Shown here: positions 1-13,289 of the stretch, in pieces
How the letters are laid out: each line of letters opens with the position of its first letter
Position numbering within the stretch: the first letter of the stretch is position 1
NCBI GenBank assembly: GCA_030407085.1
Contig: CM059586.1
Coordinates: forward strand, 106,839,501-106,903,500
Direction: 5' to 3'
From: Trichopria drosophilae
Taxonomy: Eukaryota > Arthropoda > Insecta > Hymenoptera > Diapriidae
Length of the DNA stretch: 64,000 bases
Position numbers and translations under genes: made by a program
The notes under the pieces: model-generated
Database searches by the model: none
What the model was told of the DNA's origin: nothing
What the model saw: only the letters and a program-made list of their open reading frames with translations

Positions 1-2629
1 ATTGATAAAAATATTAAAAAGATAATTAGGCGAATTGACCAATTTATTAATAATACTTTCAAAAATATTTTCAAGCTAAAAAGAACCGTTGTTTTATCAC
101 TCGTACTTCTGTACTTTTTGCTGTTGTGGTTTGTAAAATTGTCTATATTCAGTTGTAAACAATGATTACATTACTTATTACACTTATTCTTATTTTCACT
201 GGTTACAATATCATCTGTCATAAAAAATAATCGTATTGAAAGATAACATATTCATAACTTTATTCGTTGAAACTAAATCTGCAATAAAAAATGGAAGTTA
301 CTATTTAAAGTATTAAAGTTACGGTGAGAGTAGGAGACGTGTTCTGCGTCATAAGATAGTTGTTTAAGTAATAACGTTAGGAAGACATACCATTTTTAAC
401 TATGATCTTCTTGAAGTTCATGTTATACATTTTTTATACATTTTACCCCTTATTTACACGGCTCTGCAACTTTCAAGGAATATTGATTTTCAACATCGCA
501 AATGTAAATTTAGTATCTTAAAAATAAAAAATCAACGCATTTCAAATTCTGGGTGTGGTATCTGGCTAAGATTTGTGTTACATTGTTGAAAAGTAGCGAA
601 ACAAGTCGCTCATAAGTAACCAGTGTAAAGTGGGACTCCTCCCCATTCGTGTAACAGAACAATTCAGCGAATAAATGGTTTCTTGGAACGGGCACTCAAG
701 TTTACGAATGTTACACACTGGTTGGTTACAGCACTTCAGAATACTTTTTAACCTTAAGGGGGCTCATATCTGAATTTTTAGCTACATTAAGTCATAATAA
801 ATAAACATTTTTTGAGATATATCGTACATTTTTTAAATCGTAGTTTTTGAGAAACAAAAGAAACAAGAATCATCGAAAAATATTGGAATCTGTAGAAAAA
901 GAAGCATCTCTTGTATTTTTAATAAAATTTTGAATAATATTACCGAAAGTCCCGTACCTTTAGTCTCTATGAAACCAGGCTTACCGACGTAAGGTCAAAA
1001 TAACAAAAACGTCTTATTTCTGTATTTTTTTGCCCTTATTTTTTAAAAAATAAATTTGATGAAAAAATGTTTGCGACAAAACAGATTTTACTGTTTTCAG
1101 ATGGTCTCTTTCGATTTCCGGAATCAAAATCGTACTTTCATGCCTTAGGAAAGCAACATGGCGCATTTTATTTGAAAAAATACCGAAAAATTGAAAACTT
1201 TTTCTTTCACAATTTTTTTAACTGTATAACGGATGTCGATTCGAAATTGTAGATAGCAATAGATATACTATTTTTTTTATTTTTAGCTTCATATACTTCA
1301 TAAAATGGCGAAAAATTGTGCAAAATTTTTTAAAATGCAGAAAATTAACTTGAGATTCAAATTCAGCGGACCCAAAAACCTCAGAGTAACACAGTTCATT
1401 CAATTCTTTTTTGCCATTTTACCATATTGAATGTTACCATTTGTATACTGTTAGTGTACAGTTCAAAAAAGAATGTTAAAAGAACTAGGTTTAGTAATTA
1501 GTTAATATTCATTTTTTTTATATTTCTTCCTTAATAGAACGAAATTAAGTAATCGACAATAAGATAAAAAATACTGTAATAAAATTAAGCGAAAGATTAG
1601 CAGCCTAATTTCAAATTTGCAAACAATAGCTCTATCGCTAGTGCAGTATCATATTATTTCCATCCAATTTTATTATTATTCGACAAAATGCGGTGAGTGG
1701 TTATTCATAATACATCACCAAATACGAGGTAAAAGTGATAATCGGATTAAAGCATGGGATTACCGTTTAAACAAAATGATTATTTCTCGCTTTGCATACT
1801 TATATAACGTTCACACATATAATCTCAAGGATTAGTTTAAAAAAAAACTTTACTGAAAAATCTTAAAGGTGCACACAAGAGCATGCATCGGGGCGTGAAG
1901 TTTGTCGAAGCATACATCGGAACGCTCTGACCTCGATTTTTGAAGATTAATACCGACGCTATTTCGTGGCAGTCTCAACGGCGCCCTTCGTACACATCTA
2001 AACGAAAAATAAAAATGTTGATTTATAGCCCATAAAAGCGACGTCGATGCAACTGTGAGCGCAGCATAACCGTGGATACTTCGCAGTTTCTTTCGAATCG
2101 TCCTTAGACGAAAAACGACAATTTTCACATTATCTGGTAAATTATTTAATTCCTTTATTTTGATTGTCATATTTAACACATCATATGATCCACAACCAAA
2201 TGAGAATGGTATGTAAATATAACTGGAAACTTTGCATCGTAGTTTATACCTAGAAAGATAGTCCGGCAAGAGATACTATGCAAGTCGACCATTCGATTCG
2301 AATTTACGAGTTTTATCGTGTGGATATTTTTATCTCTTAATAAAGTATTTATTATATGTAAACAGTTTTTTATAGCTCGCTAAATTTTAATAGAGTCGTT
2401 AAAATTTTATTACCATTCTACCGGAAATTTAGTGGCGATGGGAAGGAGCATTGTGTAGGCCTTAACTCTGATGAAATTTCAAAATGTTTCACTTCAGTAA
2501 AACTCGTATCTTGCTAGTAAAAAAGGGCGAAGGTACCATTATAGCGAACTAAGTAAATACGTCTATGTTTGAGAGAGACCACAATAAAAATTACAACAAA
2601 TTCAGGTCCAATTTGTGTACAGGAAGTGG
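1..2629. other. AT-rich non-coding stretch
   Basis: I recognise no gene here. The sequence is AT-rich with many short A and T runs. A slightly GC-richer patch lies at about 1860-2110. A 139-codon open frame runs on the minus strand across 1850-2269, but its translation has no domain, repeat or signal I can name, and its codon use looks no different from neighbouring frames. If the complexin gene extends leftwards, this would be its upstream intron or flank. Confidence 0.6.
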
Positions 2630-2890
2630 TAGATACAAAATGGCGAATATAATATGTAAAAAAATGTTAATCAGCGACATTAAAAACATCCTTGTATTGA
2701 TTTTTATAAGCGTAGATCAACGTTATGCTATTTTTGTCCTCCATATTGGATCGGTCATTTTAAATTTTAAAAAGCGATGTTTCGTTATCACCAACTCTAA
2801 AAAAACCATCAAGTAATAAGTTTCTGGCCAATTGGATAGATTTTTAAAAACTCGCCAGCCATTTTGAATTTCTTTTCACTAAATTTTGAA
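2630..2890 (+). repeat. dispersed repeat, CATTTTGAATTT family, copy 1
   Basis: The copy contains the phrases AAAATGGCGAATAT, AATCAGCGACATTAAAAAC, AAGCGTAGATCAACGTTA, CCATATTGGATCGGTCATTT and CCATTTTGAATTTC, in this order. The same ordered phrases occur at 44690-45010 and 62715-63015, with fragments elsewhere in the window. The copies are diverged and carry no long open frame. I cannot name the family; it may be a degenerate non-autonomous element or an old satellite-like interspersed repeat. Confidence 0.7.
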
Positions 2891-2900
2891 TGATTTTTGT

Positions 2901-5352
2901 AAAATTCTTCGTTTGCGAAAAACATAAAAAAAAATCATATCCTCCATTATTTCTCTTATATTCCTTTGTTATAAAATGCAAGCAACATAAAACTTTGATC
3001 GTATAATGAATTTTTATCGTCTAATCGATCAATTAATTAAAAATTCACTCGATCGACGCTAAATCTGCACTTCGTCGACCCGAATGTCGTTGAGAAATTA
3101 GATGGCCGTTTATTATCGAGCCGATTGTGCAGCTAGCGCGTGTACGTAACGGAATGATAATTCATACTTCGATAATGAAAAGGTTAATTACCGAAGCGAT
3201 GAAAAAGCGACGAAAATGAATATGAAATCTATACATTCCGCGAGATAAATGGGTTCGATGCTGCGCGTACGCTCTGGCGGTAAGCTTGCGAATCGATTTA
3301 TCGTCGCCCCACTTTCCCAAATTAAAATTTCTCAGTGACGGAACGTCGTTTGTCGAAAAACCCCTAATTAAGCCCTCAGGCGTAGAATAAATACACGGGT
3401 GCGCTAGCTATCCATATATACGTAGTCGAATAGCGTGGACGAAATTGCGCGTTCATCATTGTTCCCTACCGACGGGAAAGAGACGCATGAAAAACTTAAT
3501 TACAAGTTTGTGTTAATGGAACGGGTTTCAAAACAAAGTACTTCAAGTCACTCGAACGTACCAATCAAGAAAATAATTGCAAATTTTGAATAGGAGTAAA
3601 AATAATTCTGAACTTGGTTGATTTTACTTTAATGGAATTTGTCATCGACTGTTAAAATGGATATCGCTAATGTAATGGCTTTAATTTTACGATCGCCATC
3701 ATTTATCAACTTTCAAGAATCCCAAGCACGATGAGAAGAGAAGATTTAAAAAGCAAATTTAGTGTCAGAGACATTGCGAAATCGAATCAGTGCGAAGAAC
3801 TCATGTTTTCGAGAAAAAGTATAAGGATCGGGTTAACACAGAGGCGCGAAGCAATCGTCAAAGCAAAAAAAAAAAGACAAGGACGAAGACGGGAACGCAC
3901 ACGTAAAAGAAAAGGGATGGAAAATGAGGATCGGGACGACGAGAAAACGCAGCAGGAGGACGGGAAAGTGGGAAAATGGAATTACGTTCCTTTTGAATTC
4001 AGTCAGCGCCAGGAATAACGAAGTATAAGAAAGATTGCGCTCCTGTAATAACTGGCATTCTGCAGATGGCTTTTGGCGACCTCCGCTCGTCACGCAGCTA
4101 TAGGAGGATTCGCATCCTCATTAACATCTATTCTGTATCAATTTATTGTACAAGTACCGACTGAAGCTGCACTTCCGCCGAAGTTGCTCGCTTCTCCTTC
4201 TTTGGAAACCCCAGCCTCCCCTCAGGACCGTTATATCGTGCATCAACGGCGACCCGGCCTTTCTTCAGGGAAGTTTCGCCGACGACGCCCGAGTTGCCGC
4301 GTACAATAGTAGCAGGTAATTTACCCTATTATATACTACCGAGCCGAAACGCGCAAACTTACGGACTTGTCAATTTTAGTTTACCTTTCTTTAATGCCGT
4401 CTTTACCCTTCGGCATAAAGGAAACATCTTCCGCCAGATATCGAATTTCATTTCGTTAACTTTGCTCCTGCTCAATGTATGTAATATAATAATAGACTCT
4501 GAGGATCCTTGTCAAAACTTGTCGAGCCATTTTTCTCTTAAGAACTAGTCTCGTCAGTTGCAGTTCTGCAAGCCAGTTCCTAATTTGATATACTCACTGG
4601 AAGGATATCTAATCTTGATATTCTGTATCTAATTGACTGTTTCTCTTAGTGAAACTGTGGATCAATTGGTAACTAATTCCATATTACTCGGATATACTGA
4701 ATTACCTTTCTCTAACTAGATTACTACTAGATTTGATAGAAGGAACTTTCATATTTGTTGTCTACTTGCAATGATTTTGCTAAGAGGCTACGAGTAGTCT
4801 AAAAGAAAAACACTCAGGGATTTGAAGCTGTTGAAGTCAGACCACGTGGTTGACAATTCTATTCAGATATTTAGAGTTTATTTAACTTCCGCCCTCGAGA
4901 TAGAAGGATAGAACCACCAAAACTGCTAAATTAGGTTGGAAAATCATGACAGCTAACATCTGGAAGCAAATTCGATTTTGCTATCACTCTAGAAAGTTTA
5001 AAAATTTGTTGATGTCATTGTACATAGCAAAAAGCAGTAATCTAACAAGTAACTTTACAGAAGTGAGAGTCCAATACTTTGCATCAGGTTTTTGGGGTTG
5101 CTGAAGAAGATGCTATGATGGAATCGTGAGAATTTTCACAGTTTTATTTACTTTATCTACATTTTTAAATTTGGTTTTGGTTTGGCCATGCAAAGAATTT
5201 AATAAAAGAGTGGAGTCACCTTTTATATTTAGTAGAAAAGTAACAGTAAACAATTTAATGGCGAAGTGTGATGTTAATTTCCTGGATTTTGACTCTACGC
5301 CGATTTTATAAATCGTGTTTTTATAAGTCGTGGATCGTACATAGGATGCAGT
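2901..5352. other. non-coding stretch with GC-richer islands
   Basis: No gene is recognised. GC-richer patches at about 3040-3480 and 3990-4310 stand out from AT-rich surroundings and could be conserved non-coding DNA. A purine-rich stretch at 3730-4018 reads as a lysine-, arginine- and glutamate-rich frame of 95 codons, which is what low-complexity purine DNA gives by chance. Confidence 0.5.
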
Positions 5353-5411
5353 AATTTAAGTAGTAACAGACGACACTGGGTGTTTTTTCGCAGTCCGTTA
5401 CTACTTAAATT
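5353..5411. repeat. perfect 15 bp inverted repeat, TAAGTAGTAAC family
   Basis: AATTTAAGTAGTAAC at 5353-5367 is exactly reverse-complementary to GTTACTACTTAAATT at 5397-5411, with a 29-base spacer. The core TAAGTAGTAAC also ends the larger elements at 15.2 and 16.5 kb, so this is probably a compact relic of the same palindromic family. Confidence 0.8.
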
Positions 5412-5554
5412 CTTCAATTTTCTTATGTATAATCCGCGACTTTATCAACGATTTTTTAAACCTCCCCACGTGATAAAACACTCGAATTTGCCGTCAAATG
5501 TTTTCTTTGTTATTCCTCCTTTTTCTGCATTTACGATTTATTTATTTGAAATTT

Positions 5555-5645
5555 GCTATTCAAAGGTGTTTGAAGTTGCTGATTACGAATCTGCACTTGG
5601 AATATGATAATTCAATACAGTGGGTTCAAAATGGCGGACCATATC
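5555..5645 (+). repeat. dispersed repeat fragment, CATTTTGAATTT family
   Basis: The segment holds GTTGCTGATTACGAATCTGC followed by a phrase like CAAAATGGCGGACCATAT. It is a short fragment of the same interspersed family seen at 2.6, 9.8, 44.7 and 62.7 kb. Confidence 0.5.
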
Positions 5646-6084
5646 CGAAAATATGGATTTTACGAATTTTACTACTGTTATACGCCATGTAACGCCACCT
5701 GTGACACATCACTTACTAGGAGATAAATGATGAAAACCTGAACCGGAAGTTCCGTTTCAAAAATTTGATCCGAGGCTTAACCCGTTTCGTCCCAAAACGA
5801 CAAAATTTGACGCCGGTTTTCATCCTCTGTAAGTTTATGGATATCTTTGAGATATTGTTATGAAATGCAGGTTTTCTATAGTTTTTGGGTATGCTCTTTT
5901 CGAATCTGAAGTCCGTTTCTCGATATTACGTTCCATTTTATAAATATGACCACTTAAACGGAAGAAAACGTGGAAAAAGAGAAAACTTGTCCAGAAAATA
6001 TTTAATTTTTCTTGCGAAGGTCCCCGAAGGGGTCCCGAAATCGTGTCAGGCCTCAAATCCGGTTGCATAATGAGTTTTACTAAA

Positions 6085-6330
6085 ATTTGGTCAATATTAA
6101 GATTTAAGGTACAAAATGGCGTCCTCACAATGGCGCCATTGATTCGGATTTTGTTTGCAATTTTAGTTTTATTAAAACATTTCTGATATTTTATCGTGTA
6201 TTTTGATGAATATGTTGTAGTGGATTATTTTTGAGGTTGATGAATATAAATCCCTTATTAAATTTTCGAAATTCAAAATAGGGAATCCAATATGGCTGAT
6301 CGAATTAAATTTTAGCGAATCGCTTTCGAT
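6085..6330 (+). repeat. dispersed repeat fragment, CATTTTGAATTT family
   Basis: Phrases such as ACAAAATGGCGTCCTCAC, AATGGCGCCATTGATTC, TTCGAAATTCAAAATAGGG and AATATGGCTGATCG resemble the CCATATTGG and CATTTTGAA modules of the other copies. The segment is strongly diverged and its boundaries are approximate. Confidence 0.4.
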
Positions 6331-9300
6331 TACGGATCAAATTGTTCGTTTTCTTCTGGCCTACAGGAAAAAGGCCTCTGTTTCGTGAAAAAAGTTGGAC
6401 GAGAAAAATCGCAAAAATTGGCATTTTCAGCCTTTTTATGGCTATAAAAAGAGAAATATTCAATGTAAGTCAAGGAAAGGTGAATTGTAGAGCTAACAAA
6501 TAACTTAAATATGAACTTTGACTGTTAGACTTTGAGTTATTGCAAAAATAGTGATTTTTTTTCGAAACTTCGATGGCGTGCCAATTAAATTGTAAGCCTC
6601 AAATCCAATCTAGAAGAATAACTTCTGGTTCAGTTTATCGGCATTCACTCCAAGTAAACGGGGTGTCATAGGTTACATGGTGCATTGGCTGGCCAATTTT
6701 GAATTTTGAAAAATAACTAAATAATAATTAACTAATAAGTTTTATTTGTATACTTTAAAAAATATCTCTTGATTTTTCATCATCTTAAGATCCGAGTATG
6801 AGAATAATAGAAATTTCGAGGTTCTTTACGTTGAAATCCCATGAGGTGCGGTACTTTCAAAGAATATGCATTCGCATTCGAAGAACGGGAGCAGTTGCGT
6901 GACCGCAGCGTTCGATCGAACTTGGAACCGGTACGAGAGAGCCGTTTTAAAATGCTAAATCGCATTAGAACGTCTGCCCCGAACTACTTTTAACTGCACT
7001 TTTCGAAGTTGCGTATTTTATTGCTCTCGCACTTTGTAACGGGTTCGCATGTACATCACACGTGGTACCGCCTCACGTTCGCCCCGAGCTATGCGATAAC
7101 GAATGCACCGTACACTTCGTATAGTGAACAAAGAGGAAATCATGAACCAGGGAGGGAAAAGAGAAACTGTAAAAGATACGGATAGGAGAAAGTTTTCCAC
7201 CATTTTATGCGTCAAGCGCCCGCAAAAAGTTTCTACATGGGTATTCCTCATTCGTGTACACCTTTCCGTTTTGTGAAACGACTTTTAAAGTTCTACGGAG
7301 GACTCTGCGTCCTACCCTTAGGCCACGTAAGCATTATTACAGAAGAAATGCAGAATGAAGTTCTTAAAGTGAGGATTTTCCTCTCGCGGGAAAACATTAC
7401 AATGATTTCGTTACCAAAAACTTATTTACGAGCTCTGTAGCTATTTTTCAAAAACTAAAAAGCTGTATAACATTTCTAAAGCACTAAACGCAACGTCAAA
7501 ATCTGTTATTCTCACTTTATGTAATCTGCGATCATCTACAATAATAACAATGCAGGATTTAGTTTAACAGTATACTATTGTTCACCTTCAAATTGGCTTA
7601 CGGGAAAGATAATTATGAGCATTCGCAACAATACCAACGTTACATCTGAATTTACGATGTAAAGGAATATTTATGCCAAGGTAAGGATAGTTTATTCGTA
7701 TAAACGTAAGCCTCCATAATTCCTACTGGCAGCTTGAAAAATACTCGGAAAGAAATAAGAATACCGAAAGAACTCGAATGGAATTCTGGAGATTCGCGTT
7801 GCTCCGAAGCTTGAGAGTAAGTAAATGCAAGGTACGCAAGTAAATTCCATAGGGAAAAGAAGAGATTTCCGTGCACGGTGTACTGAAGATCGCACAGAAA
7901 ACACTCCACTTCCTTACAGGAGAAAAAGGACCATATCCCGAGAAAGCGCGAGCATTGAAGGAAGTAGCGACACTTAAAGAAATTATCGGATCATCCTAAC
8001 AGATCCTCGGCTTTTTACGACTCCGTTCCAGTTCCACTGTTCCGAATTCTCATTTTTTTTATGCGGACCTTGGTGCGTGTTTAAGGAATCTCCTGGCTTA
8101 TGGGTACTAATAGAGACTTGGTTTGGTAAATGGACGAATCCCTTTTAAATAATTTCCAATAGGTCGAATAGGACCGGCGAATTTAAATGTCGCTCCAATT
8201 ATCGCATTCGAATTCATGCTCGATCGTGCTATTTTACAAAACGTACAATGCCGAAGCTCCAGTGCGATCCTGACAGGCGTGTCTTATTGACAAAAACTCA
8301 CTTTTCTGGTGCTACCAACTGCCAGTTTTAATTTAAAACCAGTCCATACCCACGGGAGTGTAAGAGAATGAACCTTGAAACGTTATTCGGGAAAATGAAA
8401 GAATACTCTTTGACAGTTGAATGCGGCACGGCTTATCAAACTTTCAAGCGCGTACATTCCGTTCCCATCTTCGTGTACAATTGTATGTATGTGTGTATCC
8501 GCGCTGAATTTACCCGTCAAAGGTTTCCGGCGCATTTATTCATCTCCAGCCGGAGAGCGCTGTCCCGGCGATGCAGTCGATATTCCCGATGCTTTATGAG
8601 TTAAAACAGTCGGAAAATTCTCCGCAAAATTATTCCCCTATTCGTCGATTTCCTCTTCTTTGGCAAGAATTGGTCGCTCGCCAACGGCGAAGTACGGATA
8701 AAGGGAATCTTCCACGAATTATTCCAATTATATTCCGGAAATTAATGCGGAAAATAAAAAAAAACAACAGCGCCGGAGCTAAAAGTGCAGTGGGAGTTCT
8801 GAGATGTGCCGCGTGAACTTTCGTAAACTCGATTGCTCGTTTGATTAATAATTCCTGGAGGTAAAACCATATCCCTGGTTTGGTTGGCCGCAGAAACCGA
8901 CCTCCTGGCATCGGTTCTACCCTGATTGTTTCTCTATCCTTTCATCGTTTCCGCCACGAGCTCGTCAGCGACCTCAGCGTTGTTCTTTTGTTCCAACAAT
9001 GGCGACAAAGACAATCTCTGTACATACGCTTCTCTGATTTTCTCTAATTCCTCATATCCTACCGCTTTAATCGAGCCGTACTTTTCACCCAACCGTGCTA
9101 CCTGTCTGCTTTCCCTTTTATTCAACTACATTATTGTTCCGGAAATTTGCAAGTATGAAAACTTGGTATGCATGTTTTTTTCGTACTTGATTCGATTAGT
9201 ATGGAATCAATGGTTCGAACGTTTTTTTTACAGATGTTCATTTGTACGTTGCTCTCCATTTCTTTACACTCTACTTCTCGTCTCTTGCTTTTTAATAGAC

Positions 9301-9779
9301 GTTTTCATTATTTGCCATTCACATTTCGATAATTTTGCATATTAATTGAGGAGGTTATTTTTTCTTATGACGTTTGCTCATACTTTACTTCCCGTACCTG
9401 TTCAACATAATTCGTGAATTATGTCGATGATAAAATTTAATCGATTATGTGGAAGAAGCTCTTTACCAACCATTTTATTCTGAATATGTCGACTATATTA
9501 CGAAATTGTAATAACAGTTATTAGTAACTACGACGAAAATGAATTACAACTGGTATTAGCAAAATTCAAACTGATAAATTAAGTTTTTACAAAATACATG
9601 AGGAATTTTATTAAAAATTATTTTGTTCCTATAACACCTTGAAAAACCTTGTACCACATTTCTAGGGTTCCATCGAATCGACGAAAGTGATGCCGCTCGT
9701 TTTTTGACAAAGTTATTTTCATAAATACAAAATTAACAAACATAAATCTAAGATTTTTCTTTATATCCAATTTATCTGA
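6331..9779. other. non-coding stretch with several GC-richer islands
   Basis: No gene is recognised. The stretches at about 6780-7450 and 7650-8920 are richer in GC than their surroundings and carry several overlapping short open frames on both strands, which is what lower stop-codon density gives by chance. A 139-codon plus-strand frame at 8926-9345 has no recognisable domain. These islands may be conserved non-coding or regulatory DNA. Confidence 0.5.
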
Positions 9780-9900
9780 AACCTTTCGGTGTCGCTGATT
9801 GCGAATCTGACCTTAAATAATAACAATTCAAGATGACAGATTATGCCGGACTAAAATGACATTGATTCCACATTTGAATCCGCCATTTTGAAAGTAACGT
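9780..9900 (+). repeat. dispersed repeat, CATTTTGAATTT family, partial copy
   Basis: The segment contains GGTGTCGCTGATTGCGAATC, CAAGATGACAGATT and CCGCCATTTTGAAAG, matching in order the dispersed family described at 2630-2890. It is truncated and diverged. Confidence 0.55.
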
Positions 9901-11347
9901 GAAAAACTTCTTGGTGTGACAGTCAATTGACTAAAAAAACAAACAAAAATACTAAACGTCTAAATTCGGTTTTCGATAAAAAACACGTAGGACGAGTAAA
10001 ATGTACTAATCCAGGGTTTGTATATATGAAGAAGTTTTTCACATTAATTTTATATTAAAAGCGGTCGAGAAATATTTTAGATGTTTTTTGCATTGATTTA
10101 TTAATTCGCCATTTTGAATGTTTAAAATCTAAAGACATATCCTTGCTGGAAGTAAATGGATTCAAACACTATCCGTTTCAATACTTTTTTATTCGTTTGT
10201 ATACGCGACTCAATTTGTGTTTATGCAGAAGCTACTTTTCTCGTCAATTAGAAACGTATCCGTTCCAATAATTATCTATCTGCACGAATCCGTCAAATAA
10301 TAATGATATCTTCTGCCGAATCCGTATACAGTATTAGCAAATAACAACCGTTTGAAAACAATTCAGAGTGCTTATTCAAATGGATAGAAAATTTCTATAA
10401 AACCGTTTATATTCAAAAAGGACTAATACTCAGTTGACCTCGCAAATTCCATATATTGCATTTGATAATCACTCCAAAAACAACATATTTCAATTTTAAA
10501 CCATTCGGATAAATGTTTTCTTTTAAGAGCCATGTACTCAATAAAACTGACTCATACGCGTCAAAAACCTTCAAATTTTAAGGTGTTTTATCTTTCTTAT
10601 CAGATAATGGATATTGCGTACGCATTCATACAAATTTGCACAGATTATACTAAGTACCTTCTCAGAATGTAATGAAGTTACGAATCAATTTAACTTTCAT
10701 TAATATAATTTTCATACGAATGCTATCAATTTTAAAAGTTCTGTCGATTTCTTAATATATTTTATTAATTTCAACCAATTCATGGTTTACCATTACTAAT
10801 TCAATTACGGATGTCGACTTAGCAAATTATTTAACTGAGAAAATTAAGTAATTGGATTCGACTGTCCGATGAAACTAGCTGAAAGACTCGATCTGAATAC
10901 CTGTATGTATCATACATTTATTAATTTGCAGACGAACACTCTTACAACTTCCTGTTATCCGTGAGTTTTGCTTAATTCAATTAGTAGAATTCAACGAAAA
11001 TTTAGTCACACGGTACTAATTTAATTTAAAAGGATATATAACGGTTTTCGAGATACTGGCCACTTTAACCCATTAAACGCCAATGCTCTGGAATTTTATC
11101 TGGACTTTTATTTTTCGTATGAAACAAATAATAAAATTTGCGAGTAAATTTTATTGAAAGTTGCTCTTTCGAATGGCGAGGAGATTTTTTTTAAATTTTA
11201 ATTTTCAGAATATCAGAAAATTACGAAAGTTTATTTAATAATACGCCATGCCGTAACCATTTCCCAAAAATCGTTATTATTACTCCATAGAATAATGATT
11301 TAGTACAAAGATAAAAAAAGATAAATGCCATGAACTAAGTAGAAATG
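9901..11347. other. AT-rich non-coding stretch
   Basis: Nothing recognisable beyond a short CATTTTGAATG echo near 10110. There is no open frame of note and no splice-flanked coding segment. Confidence 0.55.
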
Positions 11348-11412
11348 GTCCGTAACTACTGCGAAATATATGTCAATCTAAGTAGTAACAGTCAGTAACT
11401 GGCAAGTGGTAA
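11348..11412. repeat. degenerate TAAGTAGTAAC-family element
   Basis: GTCCGTAACTACTGCG at 11348-11363 faces CTAAGTAGTAACAGTCAG at 11378-11395. Together they form an imperfect inverted repeat with the core of the 15.2 and 16.5 kb elements. A second partial copy of the right-hand motif (GTGGTAACAGTCAG) follows immediately. Confidence 0.5.
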
Positions 11413-12114
11413 CAGTCAGTAAATAAAATGCAGTGTGGACTTTTATCAACTGGAACTTTTTTTAAACTTTCTCAGGTAATAAAATAATTGAATTAGGTGT
11501 TAACTTCCATCATATCAAATTTGCTATTATCGAAATTTAATCTTAATTCTACAATAAAAATCCTACGGTTTCTTGAAAATAATGAGGTTAGTTATTTTAC
11601 GAACACGAGAAATTATTCATTTTAGGAAATTCTTGATTTTCAGAGACATAAAATTATAAGTCATCCATAATTAATAACAAGTTTTCAAAAATATTGATCT
11701 TATTTTATGGAATAATTAATTACATTAGTATTATAATGATCATTTACGCTAATCTATCTTGTAAAGGCGACCATTAATCCACAAATGCGATTTCAATAAT
11801 TTTACTCCCCAGTATTCAATGCTTCTGAAACTCGTTTCTAGAATAACATTTTCATATTTTACAAAAATGATCTATTGTTCTATTTTTTTATATTATAAAT
11901 CCATAAAGAAATTACGAGGTCTTGTCCTATATTTTTAGATGTAACATCAAACCCTTGTGTCAACGTGATAACTAGAATTCAAAGATTCATTACGGCTAAA
12001 AAATGCTTTTCACATTTTTTGTTTCGTTATTATTACACCACGAAGGTTTTTATCGTTTGTTCGCTCCGTTTTGTTCAATTTTAATGAGCGATGCAATGTT
12101 CACTTTTTATTACA

Positions 12115-12181
12115 GCGCATTTCGATGCAACACGCGTGCTTTATGCTTCTCTGCATCGAAGTAATGAGAGAAGCGTTGCGC
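12115..12181. repeat. nested and competing inverted repeats
   Basis: TTCGATGCA (12121-12129) pairs with TGCATCGAA (12152-12160). An outer GCGCA (12115-12119) could pair with TGCGC (12177-12181). Inside, GCTTCTC (12145-12151) could pair instead with GAGAAGC (12168-12174). The two inner stems overlap and exclude each other. No microRNA is recognised. Confidence 0.55.
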
Positions 12182-13289
12182 TTTTTATAAAGGATGTTTA
12201 AGCGAAAATGCAACAAGACAACACAAAAGACTGATTGCTTGAGAGGTTTCTGAATGAAAATATAATGTGTTCTTATGTCATTTTTGAAAAATGAATACGA
12301 TCGTAGAAATCTGTCCTCGGAAGTAGTACGATTCCAGCATATAATTGAAAGGATAAAATTTAATAAAACAAAAAAAGTATGGAAAATAACGACAAAATTG
12401 AAATAAATAATAGTAACTATATTGTACTTCTCGTATTAAAAACGAAAATTTTCTATAAAGGTTGATAATTGTGTAGTATTCTTACAAGATACAAAACGTA
12501 TAACGATAACTCGCTTTAAAATTATCGAGAACGCTTATAGATGGCCAACTCGATTTTTTTCACGCTACCACAGGATAATGCGTCTCGAAGTCGTTCGGAA
12601 AACTCACTTAATCCTTCCACAAACTAATAAAACTTGGTTTTGCAAGAAAATTCTATTGCGTTGCGCCCACCAGTAAAGTTCAAACGAACTCATCCTTGTG
12701 ACTATTTCGTCAATTGGAGCGAAAAAAATTTCCATCTATTCATAGATCTTAAAACATTGCGTTTTTTTTTATAAAACTTTGATAAGTTACGTTTGATAGT
12801 AAGTTATATTTATAGTCGTCATTGTAACTACCAAAGTCAACATTTCGCTTTAAATATAAAAGGAGACATGCGAAAATTGAGTTCCCCAACGAAGCTTTTA
12901 ATTCCTCACAGTCCCCTCCGGTCCTTTGAAGTCTTTTACATAAATAAATAATTAAGAGAGAAAATCGCGCAAAGAGCACAAAAAGACGCGAAAAGAAGAT
13001 TTAGATTTTTATTTAAATATGATGTGGGGAATTTGCCTTTGAAAATACTAAATTTTAAAATGTGTTCTTTTGTATACGATCTTTTAAATTTTTAATTGTT
13101 GATTTTAATATTGAACATCTTAAAATTTTCTAGTGTCTTTTTGAATAATAAATTTTTCATGTATTTTCGCTTACGCACTTGTACCTTAGTCCCATTAATT
13201 CCGGAGGTAGACATTAATTGCTTAAATAGAACATCATAGCGTACATCGATTACAGAGACATCCTAGTATAATTGATAGCATTAAAGCAT

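Noticed and set aside
1850..2269. 139-codon minus-strand open frame
   Set aside because: No domain, no splice or start context, and it lies in a patch with fewer stop codons because of local composition.
3731..4018. 95-codon frame rich in Lys, Arg and Glu
   Set aside because: Purine-rich low-complexity DNA; gives a charged frame without any specific similarity.
8926..9345. 139-codon plus-strand frame
   Set aside because: Hydrophobic and Cys/Phe/Ser-rich as expected from T-rich DNA; no recognisable family.
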